Below are positions 24,442 to 36,325 of a stretch of 64,000 nt of DNA, one piece after another. The position numbers and the translations under genes were made by a program. This stretch comes from Ochotona curzoniae (Eukaryota > Chordata > Mammalia > Lagomorpha > Ochotonidae), in contig NW_024466512.1 in assembly GCF_017591425.1 (NCBI RefSeq), forward strand, positions 13,271,001-13,335,000. The letters run 5' to 3'. The stretch's first letter is position 1. Each line of letters starts with the position of its first letter. The notes beneath the pieces are model-generated. The model was not told the DNA's origin. It worked only from the letters and a program-made list of their open reading frames with translations, and did no database searches.

Positions 24442-24455
24442 GTTGCCATGGCAAC
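24442..24455. promoter_or_regulatory. Perfect palindromic RFX X-box
   Basis: GTTGCCATGGCAAC is an exact 14-bp palindrome and fits the X-box consensus GTNRCCNNRGYAAC bound by RFX dimers. It is preceded by an AT homeobox core (ggttaattaggg) at 24438 and lies in SINE-free sequence between 23.96 and 25.0 kb. Binding is inference from the motif. Confidence 0.5.
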
Positions 24456-25009
24456 GATGTCATCCGAGCATCTCTAGTAACAGAAAGTAGGAGGTGGGGG
24501 CTCGTTTTCTGGAACTGTCCAGTCATCCTAGGACTTCCTGGGATTGCCCTGGTCCTCGCCCAATCTTGTGCTTCCAGCTGCAAACAAGCTTCCCCAGAGG
24601 AGAAGACTGAAGATCAATGGTGTGCTTGTCTAGGGCTCACAAGCAGCTAATGAATTAATTAATTACACCTGGAAACACAAAGAACTGGTTGGGCAGGTGC
24701 TCCCAGAGCTGCTGCCAGTTACCGAATCACAAGCAGCTGATGGAAAAGGGAGTGGGAGAGCTGAGCGGAAAAGTCAGGAAGAACCTGCTGTCGGAATGAC
24801 AAGTCTCCTCTCAGGTTAGCACTGTGTTTGCGAATGTTTTAATTGTCTATTGTTGAATTCAAAACGTCTCCAAACTTTAGCTGTGTACAATGACATCAGC
24901 TATTTTTTTTCTCATGACTGGGCAATTGGGACTGGGCTCAGTTTGAGGTTCTTCTCTATTTGGTGTCTGCTAGAACATCCAATATGGCTGCTTACTTTAT
25001 TTTTAAAAT

Positions 25010-25355
25010 GTGTTTTATTTTAATTTAACTTAGCTTATTTATCTTTTATTTTCTTGAAAGGAAGAATGACAAAGAGAGGGGGAAAGATGGAAAAAGAGCT
25101 CTTTCATCCACTGGTTTACTCCCTAGATGGTCACAACAACCAGGGCTGTGTCCAGCCAAAGCCAGGATGCTGGAACTCCATCCAGGTTTTCCACAAGGTT
25201 CAGGGGACCAAATACTTGACCATCTTCTGCTGCTTTCACAGGCAGATTAGCGGAAGGAGCTGGATTGGTATCCAGGGAGTTGGATTGGAAGTGAAGCAGC
25301 CAGGATTTGAACTGGTGCTCTGATATGAGATGCTAAAGACAGGCTAGGCCCCTAA
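25010..25355 (-). mobile_element. C-SINE
   Basis: Antisense copy; tail ttatttatcttttattttcttgaaagg, body ctccctagatggtcacaacaaccaggg, diverged head. Confidence 0.75.
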
Positions 25356-27710
25356 GATGCTTCTTTACTCAACTGTCTGGTGTCTGCCTGGATGGATGTT
25401 AATTTCTGCCAGTAATAAGTATCAGGTGCTCAGCATGTTCTAGAGAAGTGTGCACTGGTGGAATGAATAAACGAGGATGCCCAAAGCCTGGGGCTCAGAG
25501 CAGAGAATAGCTGTTATCCTATGCGATTGACAGACTGGCCCAATGAATAGGGCTACCTGCTGGTGAGGAAGATTCTCAGGAGAATCAGGAAAGAATGTTC
25601 CCTGAGGACACCTAGAGGAGGCCTGGGCGCCTGTTCCTCTTTCTTGGCAACAAGTAGTTGTTGCTTGCAGAATGTGGCCTCCAGGGGTTGCTCAGACTAT
25701 AGGGACAGGGAGAGGTGACCCAGTGACTCTCATCTCAGTCACCAGCCTCCTTGCTCCTGCTTCCCAGGAATTTGATTCCCATTCTTGCCTGCATTTTTTT
25801 TTAACTTTGTTTTTTGAGGAGGTGTACCAGAAGAGATGACAAAGAAGAGAGAGGGAGCATTGGGTGTTTTGGGAGGAACTTTGGAGTGTCCAATCCTAGG
25901 AAATCTGGTTAAGCCAGGTCAGGGGACACTCAGCTGCAAGACACAAGGTGGCAGATGCCTGAAGACCTCAGGGGAGACTCGTCCTTATCTTTTTCAGTGT
26001 CTACAAATTGCCCACATTCCTTGGCTAGTGACCCCTTCCTTTACTAACTCTAGCCCCTTGGCTCACATCATCACATCTCTTACCCTGCCCCCTTTTGCTA
26101 AGGACCCCTGGGATTCCACTGGGATCACCCAGATAGCCCAGAATCATCTCTTCATGCCAAAAGGCTGAACTTAATCACACTTTTGTTGTTTCTTTTCCCA
26201 CGCAAAGTTAGCACTCACTGTTCTGGGGAATCTAGATGGAGATATTTTGCAGAGACCATTACCCTTCTTACCACAGCAGCAGAAAAGTGGGGTGGTTTTG
26301 TCAGCCTTGAAAAAGTCAAGGAGGACACCCAGCTACCCTGGAAGCCTCAAGGGGAACTGTTAAGATGCAAGCACAATACTGATTGGCTGCTTGAAACAAA
26401 TCCCACAATTCTCGCCACCCACATATTTCCATGTGTCCAACGCTGCTATCACAGGAGGACAGCAGTGTTATTTCCAGGACCCTGCCACCCTTTGGGGCTG
26501 AGAGCAGGCCACCCCAGAGAAGTCAGTGTCACGCCGAGGGCTTGGCCAGTCCCGCCTGTCCCTGGCTCTCAGCCTATCAGTGAAAGGGTAGAACTACACT
26601 ACAAAGTGTCTATCACTTTTGTCCAATACAAAACCCCAACCCTCCCAAATATTTGTATCATGCAAAACCGGGGACATGTCTTTGCTTTTTCAAATATGAA
26701 AACATAAGGTATAGCCTTTTGTAAATTCTGCTGCCCAGAGTGCCCAGTAAGATCCGGCTCTTGGTGAATCTCCCCGAAGCAAAGGGTGCCCAGGGTCGCT
26801 TCCAAAGGAGATTGTCTAGATCTGCAGTTCGGACTGTGGTAGCCAGCAGCCAGTGAGGCTGCTTCCTATAAAAAAAAATTGGTATCTAATAGCAGCCACA
26901 TGCTTGGCGCTTGGGCATCACACAGCAGGACACAGTAGGCATTGGTCTCACATGCAGCTCTGCTGGACAGCGCTGCCCACATGTATAACCATGGGCATCC
27001 ATTGGCCCTGGTGCCAAGTCAGGAGGAATCCTCTGCTGTCAGGTGTGACTGACTTGGGCCCTCCCATACCACTAGTGCTCTTCAGCAGATCCATCCAGTC
27101 AGGCACTGGGAAGTTCAAGCAGGCTCCTGTTCTTCTTGGAGGAATTCAGGAACCAGAGAACAAGCCAAACACGTGGATGAACTCTTTCCACAAACTACTC
27201 TCACAGTGGCCTAGACCTATCTGGACTGGCCAATGGGAGAGGGCTCTGCCCCAGGCTTCAGCCAGTTAGCAGGTGCCGGCTGCTGCGTGCTCTGTGTTGA
27301 CGGCCCTACCAAAGGCCGCCTGTGGGGCGGGGTTCCAGGCTCTTCCTCCTCCAGCCCAGCCCCATGGCCTGCACGGAGCACTGAGGGAGTGGAGGACTCC
27401 GACCCTTGCTCTGCAAACAGCGCCAGCAGGGCTCCCTTCGGATGTGTCCTTCTCCCTCCAGCCAAGAATAATGAAAATGAACTTGTCATTTTCCTGAATG
27501 GACAGAATTTATGGCTGAGTCAGAGACTTCTGGAAGTAGTATTGATAGTAACTAAGTGAAACTGGGACAGGAAGAGGAACAGAGGACTTTTAATTCCCCA
27601 AGATGGAACTCCAAAGTACATTTTGAACAGAAAAACTTTCTTGAATAGTTCCTCCTGCCTTAAAAAGAAATGACACAGGAATTGCAGTGTCATTAAAAAC
27701 AACCAGCATG
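25356..27710. other. Unique non-coding sequence
   Basis: No gene recognised. A 174-codon plus-strand frame at 26183-26707 has no domain and an average composition. A possible MIR scrap lies near 25420-25470. Confidence 0.55.
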
Positions 27711-27998
27711 GGGCCGGCCCCGTGGCACAGCAGGTTAAGCTGGCCACGTGGGCATCTCCTATGAGGGCTGGTTCAGTGCCTACTGCTTGGCTTGTCATCT
27801 GGCTCCCTGGTAAGGCAGTGGAAGATGGACCAAGCACCTGGGTCCCTGCCAGCATGTAGGAGGCCAGGCTGGAGTTCCTGGCTCTTGGTTCCAGCCTGGC
27901 ACAGACTTGGCTGTCTGGTCATTTGAAGAGTAAACCAGTAGATGGAAGAGACCTATCTCTGCCACTTTGCCTTTCAAATAAATAAATGAGTGAATGAA
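27711..27998 (+). mobile_element. C-SINE
   Basis: Head atggggccggccccgtggcacagcaggttaag, the rabbit-like 'cagcaggttaa' form; tail cctttcaaataaataaatgag. Confidence 0.9.
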
Positions 27999-28069
27999 TT
28001 TAAAATACACACACACAAATAAGTAACACCACAGCTCAAACATGTTCCCAGTTCTTAAAGTTATGGGCT

Positions 28070-28379
28070 GTGGGCACAGCATGGTAGCCTAGTGGCTAAA
28101 GTCCTCGCCTTGCAAGCGCTGGTATCCCATATGGGCACCAGTTCTAATCCTGGCTGCTCTACTTCCCATCCAGCTCCCTGTTTGTGGTCTGGGAAAGCAA
28201 TCGAGGATGGCTCAAGGCCTTAGGACCCTGCACCCACATGGGAGACTCCGAAGAGGCTCCTGGCTCAGATCGGCTCCGCTCCAGCCATTGGGGAATGAAC
28301 CAGCCCATGGAAGACCTTTGTATGTTCTTCTCTCTGTATATCTGCCTTTCTAATAAAAATACACAAATCTTTTAAAAAA
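28070..28379 (+). mobile_element. C-SINE, pika-like head
   Basis: Head gggcacagcatggtagcctagtggctaaagtcctcgccttgcaagcgc, the form I associate with Ochotona. It follows an older-form copy in the same orientation. Confidence 0.9.
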
Positions 28380-30660
28380 TGTTTTGGTTGCATAGTACTA
28401 TGGACCAAGTTCAGCCGCTCTTAACTTCAGGATGCCAAATTGTAGGCTTTCTGGAGCTCATGTGGTCTTCACCTATCCAAAGAATAACAGCAGTTTGGGG
28501 AAATCAGGGAACGGTGTGTGAGGTTCCCTTTCCCTGTCTTTAACGGCAGATGGCTGTGTCTCCCAGTGACAAGATCCTGCTTCAAGAGTGTTCTCGAGTT
28601 CAACTTGGGTTTGGAAGTGCAGATGGATACTTGGCAGTTCATTTCTTCGAAAGAGAGGAGAGAAAAGGTTCAAAGGAACTGGATGACACGTGATGAGCCT
28701 CGCTCACCCACCGTAGCGCCTTTTCCGCTGGGCCTTGGTACAGTTTCAAAAGTATTTCCAATGCAAGCAGTTGATATCAATGAATCAGGAGCTGACCGTT
28801 CAGATGCAATCTCTTTGCTCTTTCTGCTGATTCCCTGCCATCCTTTGGCACTGTGGCCATGTGTTTTCATGATCTGAGTCTCAGAGGAGAAGCCCAGGAC
28901 TGCATCTCCTAGAATCCTTTCTGCTTGGGTAGTTGCAAGGTTTGCCATTGAGACACACTACTGGGAGAGTGGGAGGCAGGACAGGAGAGCGGGGTCAGTA
29001 TGGCAGCAAATGTGGGCAAAACTCAAGCCCTGCAGAGTTGTATGTGCTGGTGTCTCTGGCTGCCACAGCACAGCTGAGAACTGCAGCAACCACTGCAACT
29101 ATGTTTGCAGTTTGTTTGCGGTTGGCTGGCGAGTTCCAGTCAGTCCCCGCCCCTGGCAGTTGCTGGGCTCCCAGCAGTTGCACAGGTGTGCAATTCCCTG
29201 GCTAGGAAGCCTTCCTACTTGGTAGAGCGCTAGAGGCTTTTTGTTTCCATGAAACATCTACAGAAACATCAGTGCCCCGAAGGCAGGGACCAGGACCTGA
29301 CTGCAAAATACTGTCCCCCTGGTCCACATGAAAGGCACATTCTCCTAGGATGTGCTCTTCGTGTTTCTCCTATTCTCTCATCTGCCCATGTCCTAGAGTG
29401 CAGGAAAGGGAGACTTTCGAGGAATAAGATTGAAGGCATCACAGTGTTGGCAGCCAGGAGGAGTTTGCTACAGAAACTTGTCGGTTCTTTACGTTGGCTT
29501 GTTGGACCAAGCATTGTGCTTCAGCCAGGTCCAGAGCTAGGAGCCCAACCTGCTGAGCTGAACCGTTCCTGCTTCTTGGACCCTAGGGGCTCGGGGAAAG
29601 GGATTCACGTGCGCATCTAAGTCAGGCACAGCCAAGCTGAACTGCATCCTGCCGCAGGCTGGCTACTTCGATGTGAGGTTGTAAACACCCGGTTGTACAT
29701 ACCAGGAGGCGGGGGAAGGGAGCTCTGTGGCCTGCCCAGCTAGGGTGAGCGGGGTAGGGTAGAGCTCCTGGCAGCATGAGCATGTGAGACCACATGGCCC
29801 TCATCCTAGCCCTACTATGGAAAGCCCAAGAGGTTTTCATCTGGTACAACTGGCAACTCATCCTAGAGACATTCGCATGTCTCTGTCCACTTGTTGGAAA
29901 GTGTCATGGGATTACCATCAGCCAGATCCTTCTCGCTGTAATTACCCCGGCCTCCTGTGGTCCACAGATCAGACTTCTGTTGAGGACAGAAGCAGTGTCT
30001 TTGAAGGATGCTGGGGAGCGACAGAATTAGCAAGAAGGTAGGAGAGTTTTGCTTGGCAACTATACTGGCAATGGTGGATGCCCCCACGGAGGCTACCAAG
30101 CCCCAGGTGCCTGTGCTGCCAGGCCCCTGCCATGGCAAGCCATGCCTGACACCATCCTGAATTCTTCACTGTCCTCTTATCCTGAGAGGCTCAGCTGGAG
30201 AGGCCACATGAGTTCCTCTGGGCTTGGGCTTTGTCTCCTATTAAAAGGCAAAGAGAAATCTTTGCATCACTTTCTCCGTGCACACAGAATAGTGACTGGG
30301 ATGTTTTCTAGTATATTCCAGTCTCGTCATCTTAAGTAACCACCTTTTTAAAATTTTTTTTTTTGGTGACTCATCCTTGGGAGGAAATGTCACCCACTCT
30401 GTCACCCTTGGGCCAATGTCTCTTGTTTCCATTGAAGTGGCAGCCTGGCTGTGGTGCTGGTCCCAGGAACCCCATTTGTCTACTTGCCCCTGGGAAGGCC
30501 CAGCTTTTACTGAGGAGCCTTAGGGTGGGGGCTGTCAGTCTAGGGGGCCCATGCCTGCACCCTTGTTCTCATGCAGTTGTCTGGACCTACGGCGATTCTG
30601 TGTGATCCTGGCTGTGACAGCCGCGTACTCTTGTTGTCACCACCACTACTGGCTGCCAGT
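28380..30660. other. Unique non-coding sequence
   Basis: No gene or repeat recognised; small frames only. Confidence 0.55.
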
Positions 30661-30664
30661 GCCT

Positions 30665-30790
30665 GTGGAGGGTACATTTGCTAGATGCCAGCATCTAACC
30701 CAAATTAGCTCATTTAATCCCCTCCACTTAACAAGTGAGACAACTGCTGCCCAGGGCCACACAGCTGGCGTGGGACTGAGATATGAGGCA
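30665..30790 (-). mobile_element. MIR fragment
   Basis: Antisense MIR: ttagctcatttaatcccctccacttaacaagtgagacaactgctgcccagggccacacagctgg. Confidence 0.75.
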
Positions 30791-31534
30791 AGGCAAAACT
30801 CAGTCCCTTCATGCCACTGAGCTCCTTACCCAGGTGCACCTCACTCCCCATTCCCTACACGGGAAGTGGGCCCTGATTTCAGGCTCACCCCTTCCCCCAG
30901 GGGTCCAGATGTTCTGGGGAGTCAGCTCACTGCTGATTTTTGCCATCCTGCTTACACTTGGGTAAGCAGACTGTGGGGGAGTTACCCAGGGGTCTCTAAG
31001 CCACATCTCACTAAGTACAGGGAGGCACAGGAGGTTGTCACCTGCTAGTTGCAGGAATCTTGGTGGAGACCAGCCAAGGAGAGCAAGCAAGGCCTGACTA
31101 CTCAGCTCACTGTGGCCCCAGGAACCGTAACCCTGGGGTTCAGCAGGCACTTGTGCAAGTGGAGGAGCAAGACAGCTTCATGGTGCACCAGATGGAAACG
31201 CCAGATGTGCCTTGACCGGAGGCTGTGGGCTCCGGGTAGCTGTCGGTAGGGGTAGTTTCCAGGCTCAGGCGTCCCAGGCTGCAGGGTTGGCCAGGGGTGC
31301 ATATTTGATTTGCCCTGGTGGTCCTAACTTGGAAGCCCTGCCAAGAATTAGGGAAGCTGTCAATGATTAATCAGGCCCTGGCTATTTGGGGGCTGACTGT
31401 TCCAGAAGGCATTGTTTAGCTTCCTGGATTGTCACTGGAGAGCAACCCAATTTCCCCCAGGCCTGGGTTGTTTATTGTAGATAAGAGGTTGCTGCAGGTT
31501 GGGGTCAAAGTTCTATTTTGGTCTAGGGTCTGGC

Positions 31535-31655
31535 CAGTGCTCATTGTCACTTAAGGCCCACAGCAGCCCATCCTGCAGATGAAGAAACTGAACCCAAAGA
31601 TGTCTCCTCAGCTGGCCTGGGCTTCTATGGAAGCTAGGACTGCCTGATCCTATAG
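31535..31655 (-). mobile_element. MIR fragment
   Basis: cctgcagatgaagaaactgaacccaaagatgtc is the antisense core of MIR. Confidence 0.6.
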
Positions 31656-31819
31656 CAGACTGCCTCTCACCTATGGGGCCCATTGGCTACTTCCCCCCAT
31701 GACCTCTCCCCAGCCAAGAGGATGCAACAATGGTCCCTGTAAGAGCCCCTTGCCCCTGCAAGCATGGTGAGGTCCTCCCTGCAGGAGACTGACTCCTGGG
31801 CACCCTCTCTGGGCCAGGA

Positions 31820-32110
31820 GGACATGTACCCTGTCTCCCCACCTGCCTTATCGAGTTCCAGTGTCTTTGTCCTGTTCCACCCATCTCCCATGCCAGCCAG
31901 TGATCCTTCCAGACGTGAGCGATGCCACTCGCATTCCCCTTTCCCAGGGCGGGGTGCAGGGACTGCCTCCCCGACCTCACTAGTTCCTGCCCTGGGCCTT
32001 TGCACGGCCATTCTCCCTGGAATTCCTTTCTAGGCTCCTTGGCCTCCTTTAGGACTCAGCTCAGAAGTCCTAAAGTTCCTCCAGCTGAAGCGGCTGCCCC
32101 TGCAAGCCTA
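31820..32110 (+). mobile_element. LINE-2 3' end fragment
   Basis: ccctgggcctttgcacggccattctccctggaattcc then cctcctttaggactcagctcagaagtcc is the classic L2 3' terminal phrase. The left limit is approximate. Confidence 0.65.
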
Positions 32111-32504
32111 AGTGGGTGTAGGGCTGACCTGTGCGGTATTACACAGTGTTGCTTAGAAGCACCTCTGAATTGTCAGTAACATACAGGGTGCTGCTCAGCT
32201 GGGAGCCTGTCGTTGGCTCTTTCAGGTTCCCTGGTAGCCGCCCAGAGTGTGTCCTGGCTCAGACCTCTGGAGGACCCAAAGCCCATCACAGGGCCTCTCT
32301 GACAATCAGCACCCGCACCTGGGAAGCACCATGAGCTGGCAAGAAGGGCTCCTGGCCTGGCGGGCTTCTCCTCAGCCTCCTGGGTATCTGCCTTTGTCCT
32401 TAGCAGAGCTGGTCCAGTCCCCAGGAGTGTGGCTAAAGAGCACTGGGCCGAGCATGGATCAACACCCAGTTCCCAGGCTGTGGAGCTTAGTAGTTGCCTG
32501 GGCC

Positions 32505-32625
32505 TCGGCACTTGTGAGGCCAGTGGCGTGGACTCGGTTTCTTACTGACTCTGTGCCCTGACCTTCGTTTCCCCACCTGAAAATGGAGACAAGAGAGCTG
32601 TTGCCTCATGGGAAGGCTCATGGGA
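32505..32625 (+). mobile_element. MIR fragment
   Basis: cgtttccccacctgaaaatggagacaagagagctgttgcctcatggg matches the sense MIR core. Confidence 0.65.
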
Positions 32626-32964
32626 GGGCTGTGCTCACAATGAACGGGAGGATGCAGCTGGGCCTGTGGTCTTGGCTTGTCCCCTGTCCCCAGGTATTTC
32701 CTCCCCTCCCTTCTCTACTGCCACCCTCAGGTGGTTTAATTTCATGATGACCTCAAAGCCAATCAGCTTCAGGTGGCAGAATGTACTGCTGGCTCAAAGG
32801 TGAAGCCCAGACCCTCCATGTCCTAGCACAGCCCCCTGACTCCCACCTACTGTGTGATCTCAGGATAATATGTACCTCTGAATTACTCTGTGTTTAAGGA
32901 CGTGGCTGAGACAGTACTGCCTGCCCTGTGTCCCCAAGATCTGGCACAGTGCTTCTGGATTAGC

Positions 32965-33090
32965 CTGCTATGGTAAGCCCTCCCACTTTGCAGGTCAACA
33001 CACTGAGGCCTATAATAGGGAAAGGTACCTTGCCTGGGACCACACAGCAGGTGGATAGAGCCAGGAGCTGTAGCCCAGGGTTGCTGAGAC
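32965..33090 (-). mobile_element. MIR fragment
   Basis: cactttgcaggtcaacacactgaggcc and ccttgcctgggaccacacagcagg in antisense MIR order. Confidence 0.65.
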
Positions 33091-33609
33091 TTGGGTGGTC
33101 CTTTTTCCTGCCAGCTCGGAGTCAGACGTGGAAAGTGGCATGTTCCACCCATGGACAGAGGGAACCAGGTTGGCCAGGGAGCATTGGAAGGAACCCCCTC
33201 TTTGAAATGAGCAAGGAAGGGGTGATGTGGCAACGTCTTCACAGTCCCAGCTACAGTGTTCCTGTTTCTTGTCCTGGGTCCTTGGTCTCTTATAACTCCT
33301 GGGGTCATCTGTGCAGCTGGAAACAACGGTCAGGGGTCTGGTTTCTGCCTTAACTCAGGGGTTACAGTCAGGAGGCCGTGTTTGTGCCCTTCTACCCTCC
33401 CTCCCCTTTGCCCTTGCCCTTGTCGTCATGGTGTCTGTCCAGAGTGAACTGCGTGTTTCATACTGAAATCTGACTCCCAATTTAGGTCAGCCGGGGGAGA
33501 CAGGTTCACGTCGCAGTCCCTGTGGCCTGATTCCAATGGACATGGGCATGGCTGAGGCTCCATCTTACAACACAGGACATGGGCACCTGGGCGTCAAGGG
33601 CCGGGGACT

Positions 33610-33705
33610 CACAGGAAATTGCTATTCTATTCTTCGCTTTGCAGTTAGTCCCTGAGGCCCTTGGGCAAGTCACTCCTTACCCTGAGCCTGATTCCTCATG
33701 TTTTT
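33610..33705 (+). mobile_element. MIR fragment
   Basis: cccttgggcaagtcactccttaccctgagcctgattcctcatg is the sense MIR core. Confidence 0.55.
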
Positions 33706-34019
33706 TTTTTTAGCCCAAATGGAGGAGCTTTTTGGTTGTAGCCATCAACTCAAATGAGCACCTGCTTTGACCTGGGTCATTGGCCACGGGTGAAGAAATC
33801 AAAAACTTCTGGACATTTCAGAACTCGTGTCCCTCACACTTCCCAGTTGGGGCTGCGAACAGGAGCAGGCAATCCTTGATTCAACTCCTGTGAGCCTCAG
33901 GGAATGGCCAGCAGGGTGTTGGGAACCTCACCCGAGAAGGTGACACAGCCGGATGTGGGCTGGACCAAGCTGAGATCTGCGAGTCCAGGGCTGCCATGGG
34001 TTCCGAGGCACCTGCTGTG

Positions 34020-34520
34020 TCTTCAGACTGGAACTCTGGCGACATTAGCTGCTGCATTTGATCAATGGGCAACAATGAAAGCAGCAAATAATAACCTCCG
34101 TTTGCTGGCAGTTTCAGTCGTTTGTGGCATTTAATTAGCATAATTGACCCAAACTGGAACTTTCCCTCCACCTGAATTTAAAACTACATCACTGCCCCCT
34201 CCATCCCAATACATCTGAGAAATTCTTTTTTTTTTTATTAATGAGGCTTTAACTAAAGCCCAATATCAAAACACCATATAATACTTTTATCTCGTTGAAG
34301 GCATTTGATGCTTATTAAAATATTATTGCTTTAAGGCTTATTTTGATTTTCTGCCCAAGAGTGTGTGCAGAGCCTTGCTATTCCGATAATAACAAAGAAA
34401 CCTTAAACTTGAAAAAAATACATGAAAGGTAATATGTTCCCCGTTAGTCCCAGTATCATTTCCCCAGGATTACTGCTTTCCAAATATAGCATTAGTTTAA
34501 AAATAAAAGGCCGTTTACAG
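34020..34520. promoter_or_regulatory. Candidate conserved non-coding element with TCF-, SOX- and homeodomain-like motifs
   Basis: Repeat-free AT-rich sequence inside a long C-SINE-free interval. It holds a palindromic TTGATCAA (34059-34066) next to a SOX-like aacaatg (34072-34078), then ttaattagca/taattgacc at 34131-34148 and several ttaaa/attaaaa cores to 34,500. This composition is typical of tissue enhancers. No coding frame is convincing. Conservation has not been checked. Confidence 0.3.
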
Positions 34521-36170
34521 TAATGGGACACTTGGTACTTCTTTGGAGCCTGTGGACTCTCCAAGGGGTTTGTACAACAGCTTCATTAAGTGGGAGCTGC
34601 TGGGGAGAGGGTTGGCTTAAAAAAAATCCCAGCATGCCTCCTCCAAGGCCCCCCCAGCTAGGCCACCTACCCTGACCCGAGGCCGTGTCTAACAAGCTCT
34701 TAATTCCGTTTTCAGAACTGCCTTCCCATGCATTGTTTCTTCCAGAGACAAAAGCAGTCTGGAAGAGGACAAGATGTCAATCGGGCCCCACCTGGGAAGG
34801 GAAGCACCGTTCTGGAACGCTGCATTCTGGCCCCATGGGAGCAAGCAGGGCTGCCATCCCCGCCAAAGGGTTCCTCTGGGGTCCAGAGAGAGGCGAGACA
34901 GACAACAGGTGAGAAGTGTGCAGCAATCAGAATGAGTACAGGCCATACACGCCTAGCTTGGGTGATCTGACTCAGGCTTGCGGTTTTTGGGGCGAGAGCT
35001 CGCCTGAATCCATTTCCGGTTGGATGAACTTACCTCGCTTTGGGACACAACTTAGGCCTTGTACTTAGAAGCACTCTTACGAGGGGCAGTGAGGGTCACT
35101 CGAGTCTGTGTCTAAGGGCTGACTGGTGTTGAGTGCCCACTGTGAGCTGCCAGGCTGCCAAGGGCCCCTGACGAGACTCAGGTTGCACATTTGCTATTTT
35201 GGTCCAACAATGCAGGCCCCTTCCGGTTTCAGGAGCCAGTCTCCTGGCACTCACTGGACACCCAGCTTCGACAGGGCCCCTGAGAGCCAGGGAGGGAGCT
35301 TCCAGCGTGGAGGGTAGAGAGACGCTCCTGGTTTTAAATCCCCAGCTGAATGCCAGCCATAGCTGGTTGTCAGCAGATGGGGAAGATCAAGAGAAAGCAG
35401 GGGAGATGGAGGAGGATATAGAGGCGGTAACAGGAGCTATGGTGAATCGCCCTGACGTGGGCACCCTCCCCAGAGGCAGCTGGCATTGTCCTCTTGGGTT
35501 TTGGGGAGTGGTCTGCTTCACTAGTCCTGTGTTTGCTTTAAGTACGGGCTCCCAACCTGCAACAGATCCCAAGTTGGGCAAGGGCTGGGGAGGTTTCCCA
35601 TCTGACAGAATCTGGACCTCACTGAGCTCCTCTAATTACTGCTCCTGATGTCCCTTCCCGGCCCTTGTGCCAAGAACTGCTCCATCACCTCTGTCTGCCC
35701 AGGCCAGTGGCTGGCACGGAGCACTGCAGAATGTGATGCAAGGCCAGGGGCCCAGAGGGGCGGCCAGTCCTGGTTTGGCTGCCTCTGCTTCTGTTCAGTG
35801 AGCACTGTCTGCCTCCCAGGGGGTGAGCTAAATGCATTAGGTGGGGTGGCCATTTGGCCAGACACCTGGGCCTTAGTCACCAAGGAGCCTAGGCCTCCTT
35901 CATCTCTCATTGTCTTGGTCCTGGGCTCCCTCCCAAGTGACTCCAAAGTATCCCAGGCAGGGGAGATGGACCTGGTCTTTTAGAACAATGCTTAACTTGG
36001 AGTCACTGCATTTTCATTCTGTCCAGCCCTTCCTTGGGAATGAAGGTCAACATCACAGGGGTTGACTGTGGCATCAGTGGGTACCGGATACTGGGCCTGG
36101 GTGGAGGACATGATGAGCAAGTGGCACCTACAGCGGGTCCAGTGAATGAGGGAATTTATGAAGAAGTCCG
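34521..36170. other. Unique non-coding sequence
   Basis: No gene or repeat recognised. Frames up to 149 codons (35199-35648) lack any domain. Confidence 0.55.
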
Positions 36171-36174
36171 CACC

Positions 36175-36325
36175 TCCACATCCAAGGATCTGAGGCTCAC
36201 TTTAGCCGTCAGAGTCTCATCATTAATGTGCAGTTGGGGAGACAGAGACAGGGCAAAGGAGAAGGGACTTGTCCAAGCCATGCTGCTGGTTCAGTGGCTG
36301 CCAAGCTGCCATGTTCATTTCTTCT
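36175..36325 (-). mobile_element. MIR fragment
   Basis: gtgcagttggggagacagagacagggcaaaggagaagggacttgtcc resembles the antisense MIR core. It lies at the 3' end of the 216-codon minus-strand frame at 36223-36873, which argues against that frame being a gene. Confidence 0.5.

Noticed and set aside
28070..28150. Possible tRNA gene
   Set aside because: The tRNA-like A/B-box region is the head of a C-SINE, not a free-standing tRNA with a cloverleaf and terminator.
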